Of a stretch of DNA of 64,000 nucleotides, positions 17,901-27,560 are shown piece after piece (the stretch's first letter is position 1; the number at the start of each line of letters is the position of its first letter). The DNA comes from Pseudomonadales bacterium (lineage in GTDB: Bacteria > Pseudomonadota > Gammaproteobacteria > Pseudomonadales > Ketobacteraceae). The stretch is from positions 62,001-126,000 of the forward strand of contig PAPM01000025.1 of the NCBI GenBank assembly GCA_002708905.1, read 5' to 3'. A program made the translations under genes and the position numbers. The notes under the pieces were generated by a model. The model did not search any database, was not told the DNA's origin, and saw nothing but the letters and a program-made list of their open reading frames with translations.

Positions 17901-18025
17901 GGATCGATACGGGGATATTCGCGCAGGGTAAGGCGATCAAATGCCACCAGGCCAAAGGCAATCAACAACAAAGAAATAACCGACGCGAACACCGGTCGCT
18001 TGATGGATAGGTCGGATATCAGCAT
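14921..18025 (-). CDS. RND efflux permease (HAE1/AcrB-like)
   Basis: 1034 aa, full length for an AcrB-type trimeric inner-membrane proton/drug antiporter. The N-terminus MLISDLSIKRPVFASVISLLL is the classic first span, and TM4 carries the proton-relay pair in IGLVVDDAVVVLENI. The two large periplasmic porter loops are present, and the C-terminal spans include GITTAAGSIPLIASSGAGAE. The sequence type (LREYPRIDPPVVTI, ETRITQIIEERIAGVEGI) is close to the MexK/VexK-like clade. It follows the adaptor gene by two bases. No outer-membrane channel gene is in this operon, so it must use a TolC encoded elsewhere. Substrate unknown. Confidence 0.93.
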   Translation of the reverse strand: MLISDLSIKRPVFASVISLLLIAFGLVAFDRLTLREYPRIDPPVVTISTGYRGAAAAVVETRITQIIEERIAGVEGIKYVASVSSDGNSRITIEFDVDRDIDAAANDVRDRVAGIANDLPEEADPPEIRKESGDDDVIMWLNLVGEGMTVPELSDYADRYLVDRFSTLNGVARIIVGGAQRYAMRVWLDRNQLAARGLTANDVEAALRAENVELPAGAIEGQTRQLTVRVQRAFASAEDFRNLVLARGENGYLVRLGDVARVERGTEESRIVFRGNGIPQVGIGIIKQSTANTIEVTRAAKAERDRVNAVLPSHMSLEQSYDSSVFVEGAVNQVYSTLAIAIGLVVLMIYLFLGSARAMLVPAVTVPVSIVATFIALLMFGFSVNLLTLLALVLAIGLVVDDAVVVLENIVRRMQEYDEPPLLAAYRGARQVGFAVIATTLVLVAVFVPISFLQGDLGRLFSEFALTMTAAVCFSTLIALTLSPMLASKVLRANEQHSPVVRMVDVLFDWLKTGYGHSIVFCMRAPWVVVLGFIGLMAASYYLFKAIPSEYAPREDRGAFFLIVNGPEGATFDYMTKYMDEIEQRMMPYVENNEITRLLVRTPRGWGNVANFNTGVVIVLLNDWSKRRGAFVIINEVRQKLADLPGVNAFPIMRQGFGGGLQKPVQFVLGGGTYEELAQWRDILTAKIEADNPGLVGMDWDLKETQPQLNVVIDYNRAADLGVSVGNMGRTLETMLGSRRVTTYNDQGEEYDVILEGVRDNQSTPISLQNIYVRSEKLDQLVPLANLVKLEEFAGATSLNRYNRVRAITLEANLADNLSLGEALNYLEGLVREHLPANVNIDYKGQSRDYKFSGDSVLFIFLLGVMVTFLVLAAQFESYVHPFIIMLTVPLAMCGGLLGLYLTGSSLNIYSQIGLMMLVGLASKNGILIVEFANQLRDQGEEFKQAIIEATQVRFRPILITGITTAAGSIPLIASSGAGAETRLVIGVVVLAGTLAATLFTLYVVPVAYELLARKTGSPGDVARKLEAQEQQYP

Positions 18026-18027
18026 AT

Positions 18028-19092
18028 TCAGATACCCGAAGCGTTTGCAGAGAAAGCCGGTGAAGCCTCCACCACTTTCACCAAGGCACCGTCCCTGAGC
18101 TTAAGGCTGCCATCCACAACCACCTGCTCCATGGGCGCCAGTCCTTTTACTATTTCGACCCGCCCCAGCAGGCGCGTTCCGATCAACACCCGGCGGCGTT
18201 GCGCCTGCATTCCATCTGCCTGCGGCACCACGACAAATACATAATGCTCGTTTCGATCCTGCACTAAAGCGGATTCGGAAATCACAATGGCCTCACGGGG
18301 GTTGCTCTGCAATTTCACCTCCATCAGCAGACCGGCTTTCAACCGGCTCCCGCTGTTATCCAGAATCGCCCGCACCGTCACCGAGCGGGACACCGGATCC
18401 ACCTGGTTATCCACCGACTCCACCACGCCATCAAACACGGCATTGTCCAGCGCGCGGGCCTTGGCCTGAATGGCAACACCCGGCTTCAGGGAAGCCAAAA
18501 ACAAAGAGGGCACGCTGAAGTCGAGTTTCATACGGCGGTCATCCACCAGTGTGGTAATGACCTCGCCGGGAGAGACAAAAGCACCGCGACTGACATTACG
18601 CAGCCCCACCACCCCGGAGAACGGCGCCCGCACCAGCCGGTTTTCCAGACGGGATTCAATGGCAGCCACCCGGGCACGGGCCACATAAAATTCTCTTTGC
18701 TTTTCATCCAGCAGGGATTGAGACGCGTCGCCACGCTTGGCCACCGCTTTGATTCGATCCAGCTGCGACTGGGCTTCATCCAAGGTATATCGGGCTTCCT
18801 GCAGAACCGCCTGTTCTTCCGAGCTGTCCAGCTCCACCAGCACGGCGCCTTGCTTCACCCGCTGTCCGCTTTCAAAGTGAATGGCACGGATGGTTTCCGC
18901 CACATTCGCCGTCAACACCACGGCCTCGTTGGCCTTGAGCGTTCCCAGAGCCTCCAGGGGATCGGCGATGGACTCAGTCTGCACCGGCCTGACCACGACA
19001 TCCAGCGCCGGGGCGGCGGCCCACGCGCACGAAGGCAGCAGCAACAGGATTACAACACGCATACACACCAATAGGGAACACTCAGCCCGCAT
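18028..19092 (-). CDS. RND periplasmic adaptor (membrane fusion protein)
   Basis: 354 aa. The ATG at 19092 has GGAG nine bases upstream; an internal ATG at 19062 directly before the hydrophobic signal core is a possible alternative. The signal peptide ends around SCAWAAAP. The order is that of HlyD/AcrA-type adaptors: beta-barrel strand, lipoyl half (GTLKANEAVVLTANVAETI), a hairpin of about 60 residues (EEQAVLQEARYTLDEAQSQLDRI), the second lipoyl half (RAPFSGVVGLRNVSRGAFVSPGE) and the beta-barrel domain (LDFSVPSLFLASL). It links the permease to an outer-membrane channel. Two-gene operon with the permease. Confidence 0.92.
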   Translation of the reverse strand: MRAECSLLVCMRVVILLLLPSCAWAAAPALDVVVRPVQTESIADPLEALGTLKANEAVVLTANVAETIRAIHFESGQRVKQGAVLVELDSSEEQAVLQEARYTLDEAQSQLDRIKAVAKRGDASQSLLDEKQREFYVARARVAAIESRLENRLVRAPFSGVVGLRNVSRGAFVSPGEVITTLVDDRRMKLDFSVPSLFLASLKPGVAIQAKARALDNAVFDGVVESVDNQVDPVSRSVTVRAILDNSGSRLKAGLLMEVKLQSNPREAIVISESALVQDRNEHYVFVVVPQADGMQAQRRRVLIGTRLLGRVEIVKGLAPMEQVVVDGSLKLRDGALVKVVEASPAFSANASGI

Positions 19093-19178
19093 GGACAGAT
19101 CTCCGATTCAATACAGCGCAGGAAATTAAGATTGAGACACTATGCCATGAAATTAGTTTTACATGGTCATTATTTGCC

Positions 19179-19198
19179 TAATGACGGCATACTCATTA
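19179..19198. promoter_or_regulatory. Inverted repeat upstream of the RND pump operon
   Basis: TAATGA at 19179-19184 and TCATTA at 19193-19198 form perfect six-base arms around an eight-base spacer, about 90 bases upstream of the adaptor start. Size and symmetry suit a dimeric TetR/MarR-type repressor. No regulator gene is adjacent. Confidence 0.35.
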
Positions 19199-19251
19199 AG
19201 GATATAAGAAATGAAAAACGAGAAGGGATTGGCCTTGCAAGATGAGACCTT

Positions 19252-20649
19252 TCAGGTCCGAGCCAGCCTTTCACCTGCAAGCAGCACCGTCAACCCCAGC
19301 AGCATGGCGGGCATACCTTCATAGACAACCGAATGGAGCCCCGCAAAGCGCCACAGCAATGACACGCCCAGCCCTGTAAGCACGGCGATAATCGCCAGGG
19401 TTTGCCCTGGACGCCGCCCGATACAAAGCACCAGTAACAAGGGAGCGAAGGCACTGGCCAGACCGGACCAAGCCAGAATCACCAGGCTGAACACAGACTC
19501 CTGGTTCAGCAACGCCCAGGCCAGTGCCAGAGCGCAGACCAGGGCCGTAATCATTTTTATCTCGCGGGTATTTTCGATGTTGTGGGGCAACACGTCATGG
19601 GTGATAGCGGCTGAACAACTCAGGATCAAGGAGTCGGCCGTAGACAGGGTGGCCGCAAAAATGCCGGCCAACACCACCCCGACAAAAACTGGCGGGAATA
19701 ATTGTTGCGCCATGGTGGGCAAGGCGAGTTCCGCGTCAAATGCGGCCGGATCACCCAGATAAACACGGGACAGCATACCGACCGCGGTCGCCATGGCATA
19801 AAAAGCGATAAACCAGAGGTAATACCAGGCTCTTGCCCGCAGCATACTGCGGTGATCATCCAAGGCCATAAAGCGGACCATGATGTGAGGTTGGCCGATA
19901 ACCGACATACCGGCAAACAGCCAGCTCACGGCAAACACCAGCCCACCGGCCAGTCCCGGCAACACCAGATCCTTGGGAAACCAGTCCAGAAACCCGTCCA
20001 CCGACGACATCAACGTCAGCGATTCCGACACCCCGCCCAGTGAGAGTGTCGCCACCACCAGCAGCATACCCATGGCCACAATCATCACCAGGGACTGAGC
20101 CGCATCCGTCCAGATGGAGGCCCGTATGCCACCGGCCCAGCAATAGGCCAGCACCAGGGTCGCCCCCATTACTGCACCACCCCATGAAGGCCAGCCAAAC
20201 AACACCTGCAGAGCCTTGCTGCCGGCAACCAGCTGAGCACTGGCATAGGCCAATAAGAATACCAGGGACACGATTCCAATAAGCCGCTGCAACGCATCAT
20301 GTTTACCGCCATACCAGTTACTCAGCACGCCAGCATAACTGACTTCGTCACAATGCTGAGTGGCTTTGCGCAAACGCTGGTGAACAAAAATGGATGCCAG
20401 GAAATCCCCCAGTATCCAGCCGAACATAATCCAGATCGCCGCCAACCCTGTGGCATAGGTGTAACCAATAACACCTATGAACATATAGCCACTGTTATTG
20501 GTGGCTACCGCCGACAGTCCCACCAGAGCAGGATGCACCGAACTGCTGGCCAGATAATAATCCTGCTTGGTATGTCTGCTCTGCCTGACGGAACTCAGGC
20601 CGATTACCACGAACACCCCCAGGAAAAACAGAAAACTGGCCACTACCAA
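19252..20649 (-). CDS. Sodium:solute symporter (SSS, PutP-like)
   Basis: 465 aa starting at a TTG (20649) with AAGGA eight bases upstream; the next codons are GTA and GTG, so the TTG is the best-supported start. The fold is SSS: GLSSVRQSRHTKQDYYLASSS after the first span, SAVATNNSGYMFIG, a WLFAGMSVIGQPH motif typical of PutP-type proline/osmolyte symporters, and ILSCSAAITHDV near the sodium site. It lies directly downstream of the ectoine aspartokinase, separated by a terminator. It may therefore be expressed partly with the ectoine genes and import an osmolyte such as proline or ectoine (inference). Confidence 0.88.
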   Translation of the reverse strand: MVVASFLFFLGVFVVIGLSSVRQSRHTKQDYYLASSSVHPALVGLSAVATNNSGYMFIGVIGYTYATGLAAIWIMFGWILGDFLASIFVHQRLRKATQHCDEVSYAGVLSNWYGGKHDALQRLIGIVSLVFLLAYASAQLVAGSKALQVLFGWPSWGGAVMGATLVLAYCWAGGIRASIWTDAAQSLVMIVAMGMLLVVATLSLGGVSESLTLMSSVDGFLDWFPKDLVLPGLAGGLVFAVSWLFAGMSVIGQPHIMVRFMALDDHRSMLRARAWYYLWFIAFYAMATAVGMLSRVYLGDPAAFDAELALPTMAQQLFPPVFVGVVLAGIFAATLSTADSLILSCSAAITHDVLPHNIENTREIKMITALVCALALAWALLNQESVFSLVILAWSGLASAFAPLLLVLCIGRRPGQTLAIIAVLTGLGVSLLWRFAGLHSVVYEGMPAMLLGLTVLLAGERLART

Positions 20650-20667
20650 GATCGGATTCCTTCTGCG

Positions 20668-20698
20668 AAAAGCCCGCTGTCACATGTATGCAGCGGGC
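20668..20698 (-). terminator. Intrinsic terminator after the ectoine operon
   Basis: On the minus strand GCCCGCTG (20698-20691) pairs with CAGCGGGC (20679-20672) around an 11-base loop, followed by TTTT (20671-20668). It begins about ten bases past the Ask_Ect stop and ends before the symporter's ribosome site, so it should reduce read-through into the symporter. Confidence 0.8.
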
Positions 20699-20708
20699 AT
20701 TCTATCGG

Positions 20709-22151
20709 TTAACAGGCCAGGCAGATCGCTCGCCCATGATCATGCACTTCCACCAACTGGCCGTGCAACGCTTTGATGGCATCGGCGTAATCGTCTTCAT
20801 CCACGATGAATTGCATGTCCACCTGGCGCATGGACTGGTGCATGGCCAATACGCTGATATTGCGTTCTGCCAAAGCAGCTACAGTTTGTGCCAACATACC
20901 CGGCACCTGCATGTCACTACCAATGGCGGAAACAATGGCTATTTTCTTTTGATTGATTTCGGCATCACCAAAACGCTCTTCCAGCGCAGCCCGAATACGC
21001 TTTACGGTCTTCAGGTTAGTGGAGAGATAATGGGTAATGGTGTTGGCGTTAATATCTTTGGAAACGATATAACCGTTGAAGCGTTTTATCGTTGCCAGGA
21101 TCTCCTGATCATAACGATCAATATTCCCCGCCATGTCCTGATCAAACACTTCGATGGCATAGACCCCGCGGCAACCGGCAATGATCTCCACCCGGGGTGA
21201 CTCACTGACGTAATCGCTGGTGATCAGCGTGCCCGTATGTTCCGGCTCAAAGGTGTTTTTCACCCGCAGGGGGATGCTGTGTTTGCGCAAGCCTTTTGCC
21301 GCCTTGGGATGGATGGCTTCCATTCCCAAATTGGCCAATTGGTCCGCCACATCGTAATTGGTGCGTCCTATGGGAACGGCATTGGCTTCTCCCACCAAGC
21401 GGGGATCAGCACTACTGAGATGAAATTCTTTGTGGATGACAGCTTCCCGGGCACCAGTCAGTACGGCAATTCGACTAAACGTCATTTCGCTGTAGCCGCG
21501 ATCAAAGGTGGACATCAAGCCCTGATCACTATGGGCATAACCGGTGGCGATGGGGAGCTGAGAATTCAGGTCCAGATCCTTGAATGCCGCTTCGATCCGT
21601 TGATCCAACGACATGTGCTGCGCCGAACGCCAACCGGTCAGATCCACAAAGCAGGCATTAACGCCATCCTGTTGCAGCAGCTTCGCCATATTCCAGGCGC
21701 TGTGGGCCTCACCGATACTGGCCAGCATTTCCCGCACGGTGTGCAAGTGCGCATCCAGGGCAAAGTGGCCATGCTGGCACAGGCGACCCAGGTCCGTCAG
21801 ACAACGCTCGGCATCTTCCAAGCGCTCCAGGACGAAAGCATTGGCTTCCTGCAGGGCAAGCTCATCGGTAAACAGATCACCGTTGATGCCCAGCAGCTCC
21901 TGCTTCAGCGCTGACAACGCATCACGCCAGCCGGCTTCACTGACACCGCGGGAAAACAGCTCGTACACTCCGGGCTGCCCCGTCTTTTTGTGTTCCAGCA
22001 ATTGATTGGTGACACCACCGTAGGCAGAGACCACAAAAATCCGGTTATAACGCACTGCCCCACGTTCGGGCCCCAAAATGATATTGTCACGTACAGCGGC
22101 GTAATTGCTCATGGAAGTGCCGCCAATCTTCTCAACACTGTGAAAAGACAT
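20709..22151 (-). CDS. ask: Aspartate kinase of the ectoine operon (Ask_Ect)
   Basis: 480 aa. It phosphorylates L-aspartate, the first step towards aspartate-semialdehyde and ectoine, in the cytoplasm. The N-terminal kinase domain opens with HSVEKIGGTSMSNY, the Ask_Ect version of the KFGGTS motif, and includes ATGYAHSDQGLMSTFDRGYSE. The C-terminal half carries two ACT-type regulatory repeats (EIIAGCRGVYAIEVFDQDM and KKIAIVSAIGSDMQVPGM). Ask_Ect isoenzymes are typically less sensitive to feedback and belong to ectABC-ask operons. It follows ectC by seven bases, with GAGGAA upstream of the ATG. Confidence 0.95.
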   Translation of the reverse strand: MSFHSVEKIGGTSMSNYAAVRDNIILGPERGAVRYNRIFVVSAYGGVTNQLLEHKKTGQPGVYELFSRGVSEAGWRDALSALKQELLGINGDLFTDELALQEANAFVLERLEDAERCLTDLGRLCQHGHFALDAHLHTVREMLASIGEAHSAWNMAKLLQQDGVNACFVDLTGWRSAQHMSLDQRIEAAFKDLDLNSQLPIATGYAHSDQGLMSTFDRGYSEMTFSRIAVLTGAREAVIHKEFHLSSADPRLVGEANAVPIGRTNYDVADQLANLGMEAIHPKAAKGLRKHSIPLRVKNTFEPEHTGTLITSDYVSESPRVEIIAGCRGVYAIEVFDQDMAGNIDRYDQEILATIKRFNGYIVSKDINANTITHYLSTNLKTVKRIRAALEERFGDAEINQKKIAIVSAIGSDMQVPGMLAQTVAALAERNISVLAMHQSMRQVDMQFIVDEDDYADAIKALHGQLVEVHDHGRAICLAC

Positions 22152-22158
22152 TACAGAT

Positions 22159-22563
22159 TTATTCCTCTATTGATTCCGCTTCCAGTTCATAGGCGCCTTC
22201 GGCATTGTGCACTTCTTTGCCTGTTAAAGGCGGATTGAACACACAGGCCATCTTCATTTCTTCAAAGGCGCGCAACACGTGCTTGTCGTTTTGGTCCAGG
22301 ATGTAAATAGTGCCCGGCTCGATGGGGTATTTCTTCCCGTCGGCCAGGGTTTCCACCTCACCACGCCCCGACATGCAGAACACCGACTCCAGGTGATTCT
22401 GATAATGCATCTGGAAATCAGCACCCTTGTAGATGGTGGTGATATGAAACGAAAAGCCCATGTTGTCGTCTTTCAGCAACAGGCGGGTGCTGTCCCAGTT
22501 ACCATTGGGATCGACAATTTTACGCCCGCTGTTTTCGGCTTCTTGTAGCTTTCTTACGATCAT
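22159..22563 (-). CDS. ectC: L-ectoine synthase
   Basis: 134 aa cupin. It cyclises N-gamma-acetyl-L-2,4-diaminobutyrate to ectoine with loss of water. Family motifs are evident: [23 protein letters not shown] at the N-terminus (shown here in part as the opening of EctC), FHITTIYKG, the metal-cupin region [29 protein letters not shown], and a C-terminus ending in acidic residues. AGGAA precedes the ATG. It lies between the EctA-EctB fusion and ask in the usual ectABC-ask order. No ectoine hydroxylase (ectD) is in the window. Confidence 0.97.
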   Translation of the reverse strand: MIVRKLQEAENSGRKIVDPNGNWDSTRLLLKDDNMGFSFHITTIYKGADFQMHYQNHLESVFCMSGRGEVETLADGKKYPIEPGTIYILDQNDKHVLRAFEEMKMACVFNPPLTGKEVHNAEGAYELEAESIEE

Positions 22564-22598
22564 GTTGATTCCTGTTCTCTAAATGCTTGATAAAGGAC

Positions 22599-24781
<2,183 letters not shown>

Positions 24782-25282
24782 TTGAGCCGAATCGAAGATG
24801 TACTGATTGCCTTGCGCCGGGTGATCCGGGCCACGGATCTCCACTCCAAGCATCTTGCCAAAACCACCGGACTGACCGCGCCCCAGATCATGCTGCTGCA
24901 GGCCATAAGAGATAAGGGACGCGCATCCATTGGAGAGCTGGCCAACGACATCAGCCTGAGCCAGGCAACGGTGACCACCATCATGGATCGATTGGAAAAG
25001 CGCGGACTGGTCTATCGACAGCGCTCACAGGCGGACAAACGCAAAGTTCACGCCCATCTCACAGAGACCGCCCATGAAGTCCTGAAAACGGCGCCCCTGC
25101 CCCTGCAGGAGCATTTCACCCGGGAATTCCAGAACCTGAAGGAATGGGAGCAATCCATGATCATTGCTTCACTGCAGCGGGTGGCGGAGATGATGGATGC
25201 AGAGGACATTGATGCGTCTCCGGTGCTGGATGTAGGCACTCTGGACCGCATGGATACCGAGCTGGACCAGCAGACCCCATAA
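24782..25282 (+). CDS. ectR: MarR-family regulator EctR
   Basis: 166 aa from a TTG with AAAGGA seven bases upstream; no in-frame ATG is better placed. It is a winged-helix MarR protein: N-terminal dimer helix (IEDVLIALRRVIRATDLHSKHL), LTAPQIMLLQAI, recognition helix LSQATVTTIMDRLEKRGLV, and wing YRQRSQADKRKVHAHLT. It is divergent from the ectoine operon, the standard place for EctR1-type repressors, which repress ectABC-ask and usually themselves. The C-terminal acidic tail (AEDIDASPVLDVGTLDRMD) is in keeping with this subgroup. Confidence 0.9.
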   Translation: MSRIEDVLIALRRVIRATDLHSKHLAKTTGLTAPQIMLLQAIRDKGRASIGELANDISLSQATVTTIMDRLEKRGLVYRQRSQADKRKVHAHLTETAHEVLKTAPLPLQEHFTREFQNLKEWEQSMIIASLQRVAEMMDAEDIDASPVLDVGTLDRMDTELDQQTP

Positions 25283-25543
25283 ACTCCTCACTTTTTCCAT
25301 GGCTTTACAAAAAGCTACATTTATCTGATCGGCGCACCAACATTACGCAGCCGCCAATAATCATCTGAAAAAACAGGTCAAAAAAAGCACTATATTAGCG
25401 CTGTCTTTTAATGACAGTGTTTAATTGCATCACCCAGACATGGTCTCACTTGCACGATTCTTGACCAGCCAAAAGCGCCTTACTACACCTGTTATTGACT
25501 CTAAAAAATTTAACTCCGTCACACTATTAATGAGGAACAGCCC

Positions 25544-26827
25544 GTGAAACGCATCACTCTGTCATGCGCAGGCCTTCTTTTGTCTGCGATTTCCGGTAGC
25601 GCATTTGCAGGAGAGCAGGACATCACCATCAACATGAACACGCTCTGGATTGTCACCGCTTCGGTGTTGGTGTTTTTCATGCAGGCGGGGTTTGCCCTGC
25701 TGGAATCCGGCAGCACCCGGGCCAAAAACTCCATCAACGTGATGATGAAAAACTTTATCGATGTGTGCCTGGCCAGCCTGGTGTTCTGGGCAGTGGGTTA
25801 CGGACTGATGTTCGGACAGAGCACCACCGGCTGGTTCGGCGAATCCCACTTCATGATGAACGATGCCTCGCACCAGGATTACACCGTATTGCTGTTTCAG
25901 TCCATGTTCGCCGCCACCGCCGCCACCATCGTCAGCGGGGCAATCGCGGAACGCACTAAATTCACAAGCTATATTGTCTGTGCCGTAGTGGTAACCGCCG
26001 CCATCTATCCCATTTATGGTTCCTGGGTATGGAACGGTGACGGCTGGCTGGCAGAGAAGGGCTTTGTCGACTTCGCCGGTTCCACCGTTGTGCATTCCGT
26101 GGGTGGCTGGTGCGCCCTGGCTGCAGCCATCGTAATCGGTCCCCGTTTGGGCCGCTTTGATCGCGCCACCGGAGCGCCACGGGAAATCCCCGGCCATAAC
26201 CTTTCGCTGGTGGCACTTGGCGGTTTCATTTTGTGGATGGGCTGGTTTGGGTTTAACGCGGGCTCCACCCTGGAAGCATCTGAAAACCTGGGCACCATTG
26301 CCCTCAACACCCACCTGGCCGCCTGCGCCGGTGCGGTGGGAACCGTAGTCTTCTGCATCCTGGGTCGGCAGCCGATCTTGCTGACTTCCTGTGTCAACGG
26401 CGCGCTGGCAGGCTTGGTCGGCATCACCGCAGGTTGCGCCACCATGGATCCCCAATACGCAGTGCTGACCGGATTTGTCGGCGGCATGCTGGTCATCCCC
26501 AGTGTCAACCTCCTGCTCCGCTTCAAGATCGATGATGTGGTGGGTGCGATTCCGGTACACGGTATTGGCGGCGCCTGGGGCACTCTGGCCGCGGGAATTT
26601 TCTACCAGGGTGACCTGTACAACACGGACCGCATCCTCACGCAACTGGTGGGTATTGGCGCTGGTTTCGCCTGGGCCTTCTTCGGCAGCCTGGTTCTGTT
26701 CCACCTGGTGAACCTGGCCATCGGCATGCGGGTGGACAGCGAACATGAACAACGGGGGCTGGATTTCACTGAGCACCATGAAGTGGGTTATCCGGAATTC
26801 CATCAACTCACCCAAAGCTTCAAATAA
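25544..26827 (+). CDS. amt: Ammonium transporter (Amt)
   Basis: 427 aa from a GTG with TGAGGA upstream. A signal peptide (to GSAFA, about residue 22) precedes 11 spans, as in AmtB. The twin pore histidines are in FAGSTVVHSVGGW and GAIPVHGIGGAWGT. The aspartate-containing outer recruitment region and the GFNAGSTLEA segment are present. It conducts ammonium/ammonia into the cell. Amt genes are usually followed by glnK, but here a 208-aa protein of unknown function follows after 17 bases, and no PII gene is near. The 261-base upstream region holds no clear NtrC or sigma-54 site. Confidence 0.96.
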   Translation: MKRITLSCAGLLLSAISGSAFAGEQDITINMNTLWIVTASVLVFFMQAGFALLESGSTRAKNSINVMMKNFIDVCLASLVFWAVGYGLMFGQSTTGWFGESHFMMNDASHQDYTVLLFQSMFAATAATIVSGAIAERTKFTSYIVCAVVVTAAIYPIYGSWVWNGDGWLAEKGFVDFAGSTVVHSVGGWCALAAAIVIGPRLGRFDRATGAPREIPGHNLSLVALGGFILWMGWFGFNAGSTLEASENLGTIALNTHLAACAGAVGTVVFCILGRQPILLTSCVNGALAGLVGITAGCATMDPQYAVLTGFVGGMLVIPSVNLLLRFKIDDVVGAIPVHGIGGAWGTLAAGIFYQGDLYNTDRILTQLVGIGAGFAWAFFGSLVLFHLVNLAIGMRVDSEHEQRGLDFTEHHEVGYPEFHQLTQSFK

Positions 26828-26844
26828 TAATCAGGAGGTGAGCC

Positions 26845-27471
26845 ATGTCTCTCAAGGATCGAAAAAATGCTTTTCTAACGGTTCTGGCGGCAAACCTGGA
26901 CAAAGGGGTACGGGAAGAAGTCATGAACTTCTGGGAAGAGAAATATTCTTCCCGCCCACAGTTCGGAGTCAGCGCGTTTCTGGATGAGCTGTACAGCAAA
27001 TACAGCATTCCCATCAAGAAAGGCCAGCTGTTCAGAGAACTGTCCCGGGCTACCATGTCCGCAGGTGGAAGCGCCAGGGCTGAACGTTCCAATGCATTGG
27101 AACCGGATGCGGCGGAAATCATCGATAAGAATGGTCTGGTGGTGTATCAGGCCCTGCAGGATGAATTCACCGCCCTGGCCAAGCCAGCGGATCGCATGAA
27201 AATAACCAGAGCCCAGTTCGATGGCATCCAGCAGCAAAACCAGTACGACTCCAGTAGCATCCGCAATGTGATGGAGTGGTTACGGGGCGGCGCCAGGGCC
27301 ATGCCCAACCGTGCCGAGCTTGGCCTGCTGCGCAAGCTGTTCAACCTGGGCTATGTGGAAAGCTGTCAGCTGTATGGCCCGGTGAAAGCCGATCAGATGC
27401 TGAATACCGCATTACAAAAAACCAATAACATACCTGAGGCGCATATCACGCCACCTGTTTATTTTATTTGA
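26845..27471 (+). CDS. Unknown cytoplasmic protein co-transcribed with amt
   Basis: 208 aa, preceded by a very strong Shine-Dalgarno (AGGAGGTGA) and 17 bases after the amt stop. It has no signal peptide or membrane span, is mostly helical and charged, and begins MSLKDRKNAFLTVLAANLDKG. It includes WEEKYSSRPQFGVSAFLDEL, a loop rich in Gly, Ala and Ser near residue 75, and WLRGGARAMPNRAELGLLRKL. The C-terminus PPVYFI is short and hydrophobic. I recognise no family. The position suggests a partner or regulator of ammonium transport or ammonium-dependent metabolism, but that is inference. A terminator follows at once, so the operon is amt plus this gene. Confidence 0.75.
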   Translation: MSLKDRKNAFLTVLAANLDKGVREEVMNFWEEKYSSRPQFGVSAFLDELYSKYSIPIKKGQLFRELSRATMSAGGSARAERSNALEPDAAEIIDKNGLVVYQALQDEFTALAKPADRMKITRAQFDGIQQQNQYDSSSIRNVMEWLRGGARAMPNRAELGLLRKLFNLGYVESCQLYGPVKADQMLNTALQKTNNIPEAHITPPVYFI

Positions 27472-27510
27472 TGTTTCGATCGGCACATTTACGCTTATAA
27501 CGTATTGACA

Positions 27511-27538
27511 GAGCTGGCCAACACCAGCTCCATTTTTT
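27511..27538 (+). terminator. Intrinsic terminator of the amt operon
   Basis: GAGCTGG (27511-27517) pairs with CCAGCTC (27524-27530) around a six-base loop, followed by CA and TTTTTT (27533-27538). It is 40 bases past the last stop and also lies between convergent operons. Confidence 0.85.
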
Positions 27539-27560
27539 GCTCTTGGCGCGCGACGTTGTA

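Noticed and set aside
25440-25470. Sigma-54-like sequence (GG...TTGCA) upstream of amt
   Set aside because: Spacing between GG and GC is eight rather than ten bases and no NtrC site is clear.
25562-26815. Long open frame antisense to amt
   Set aside because: A compositional shadow of the amt codons, with no Shine-Dalgarno and low-complexity His/Gln-rich translation.
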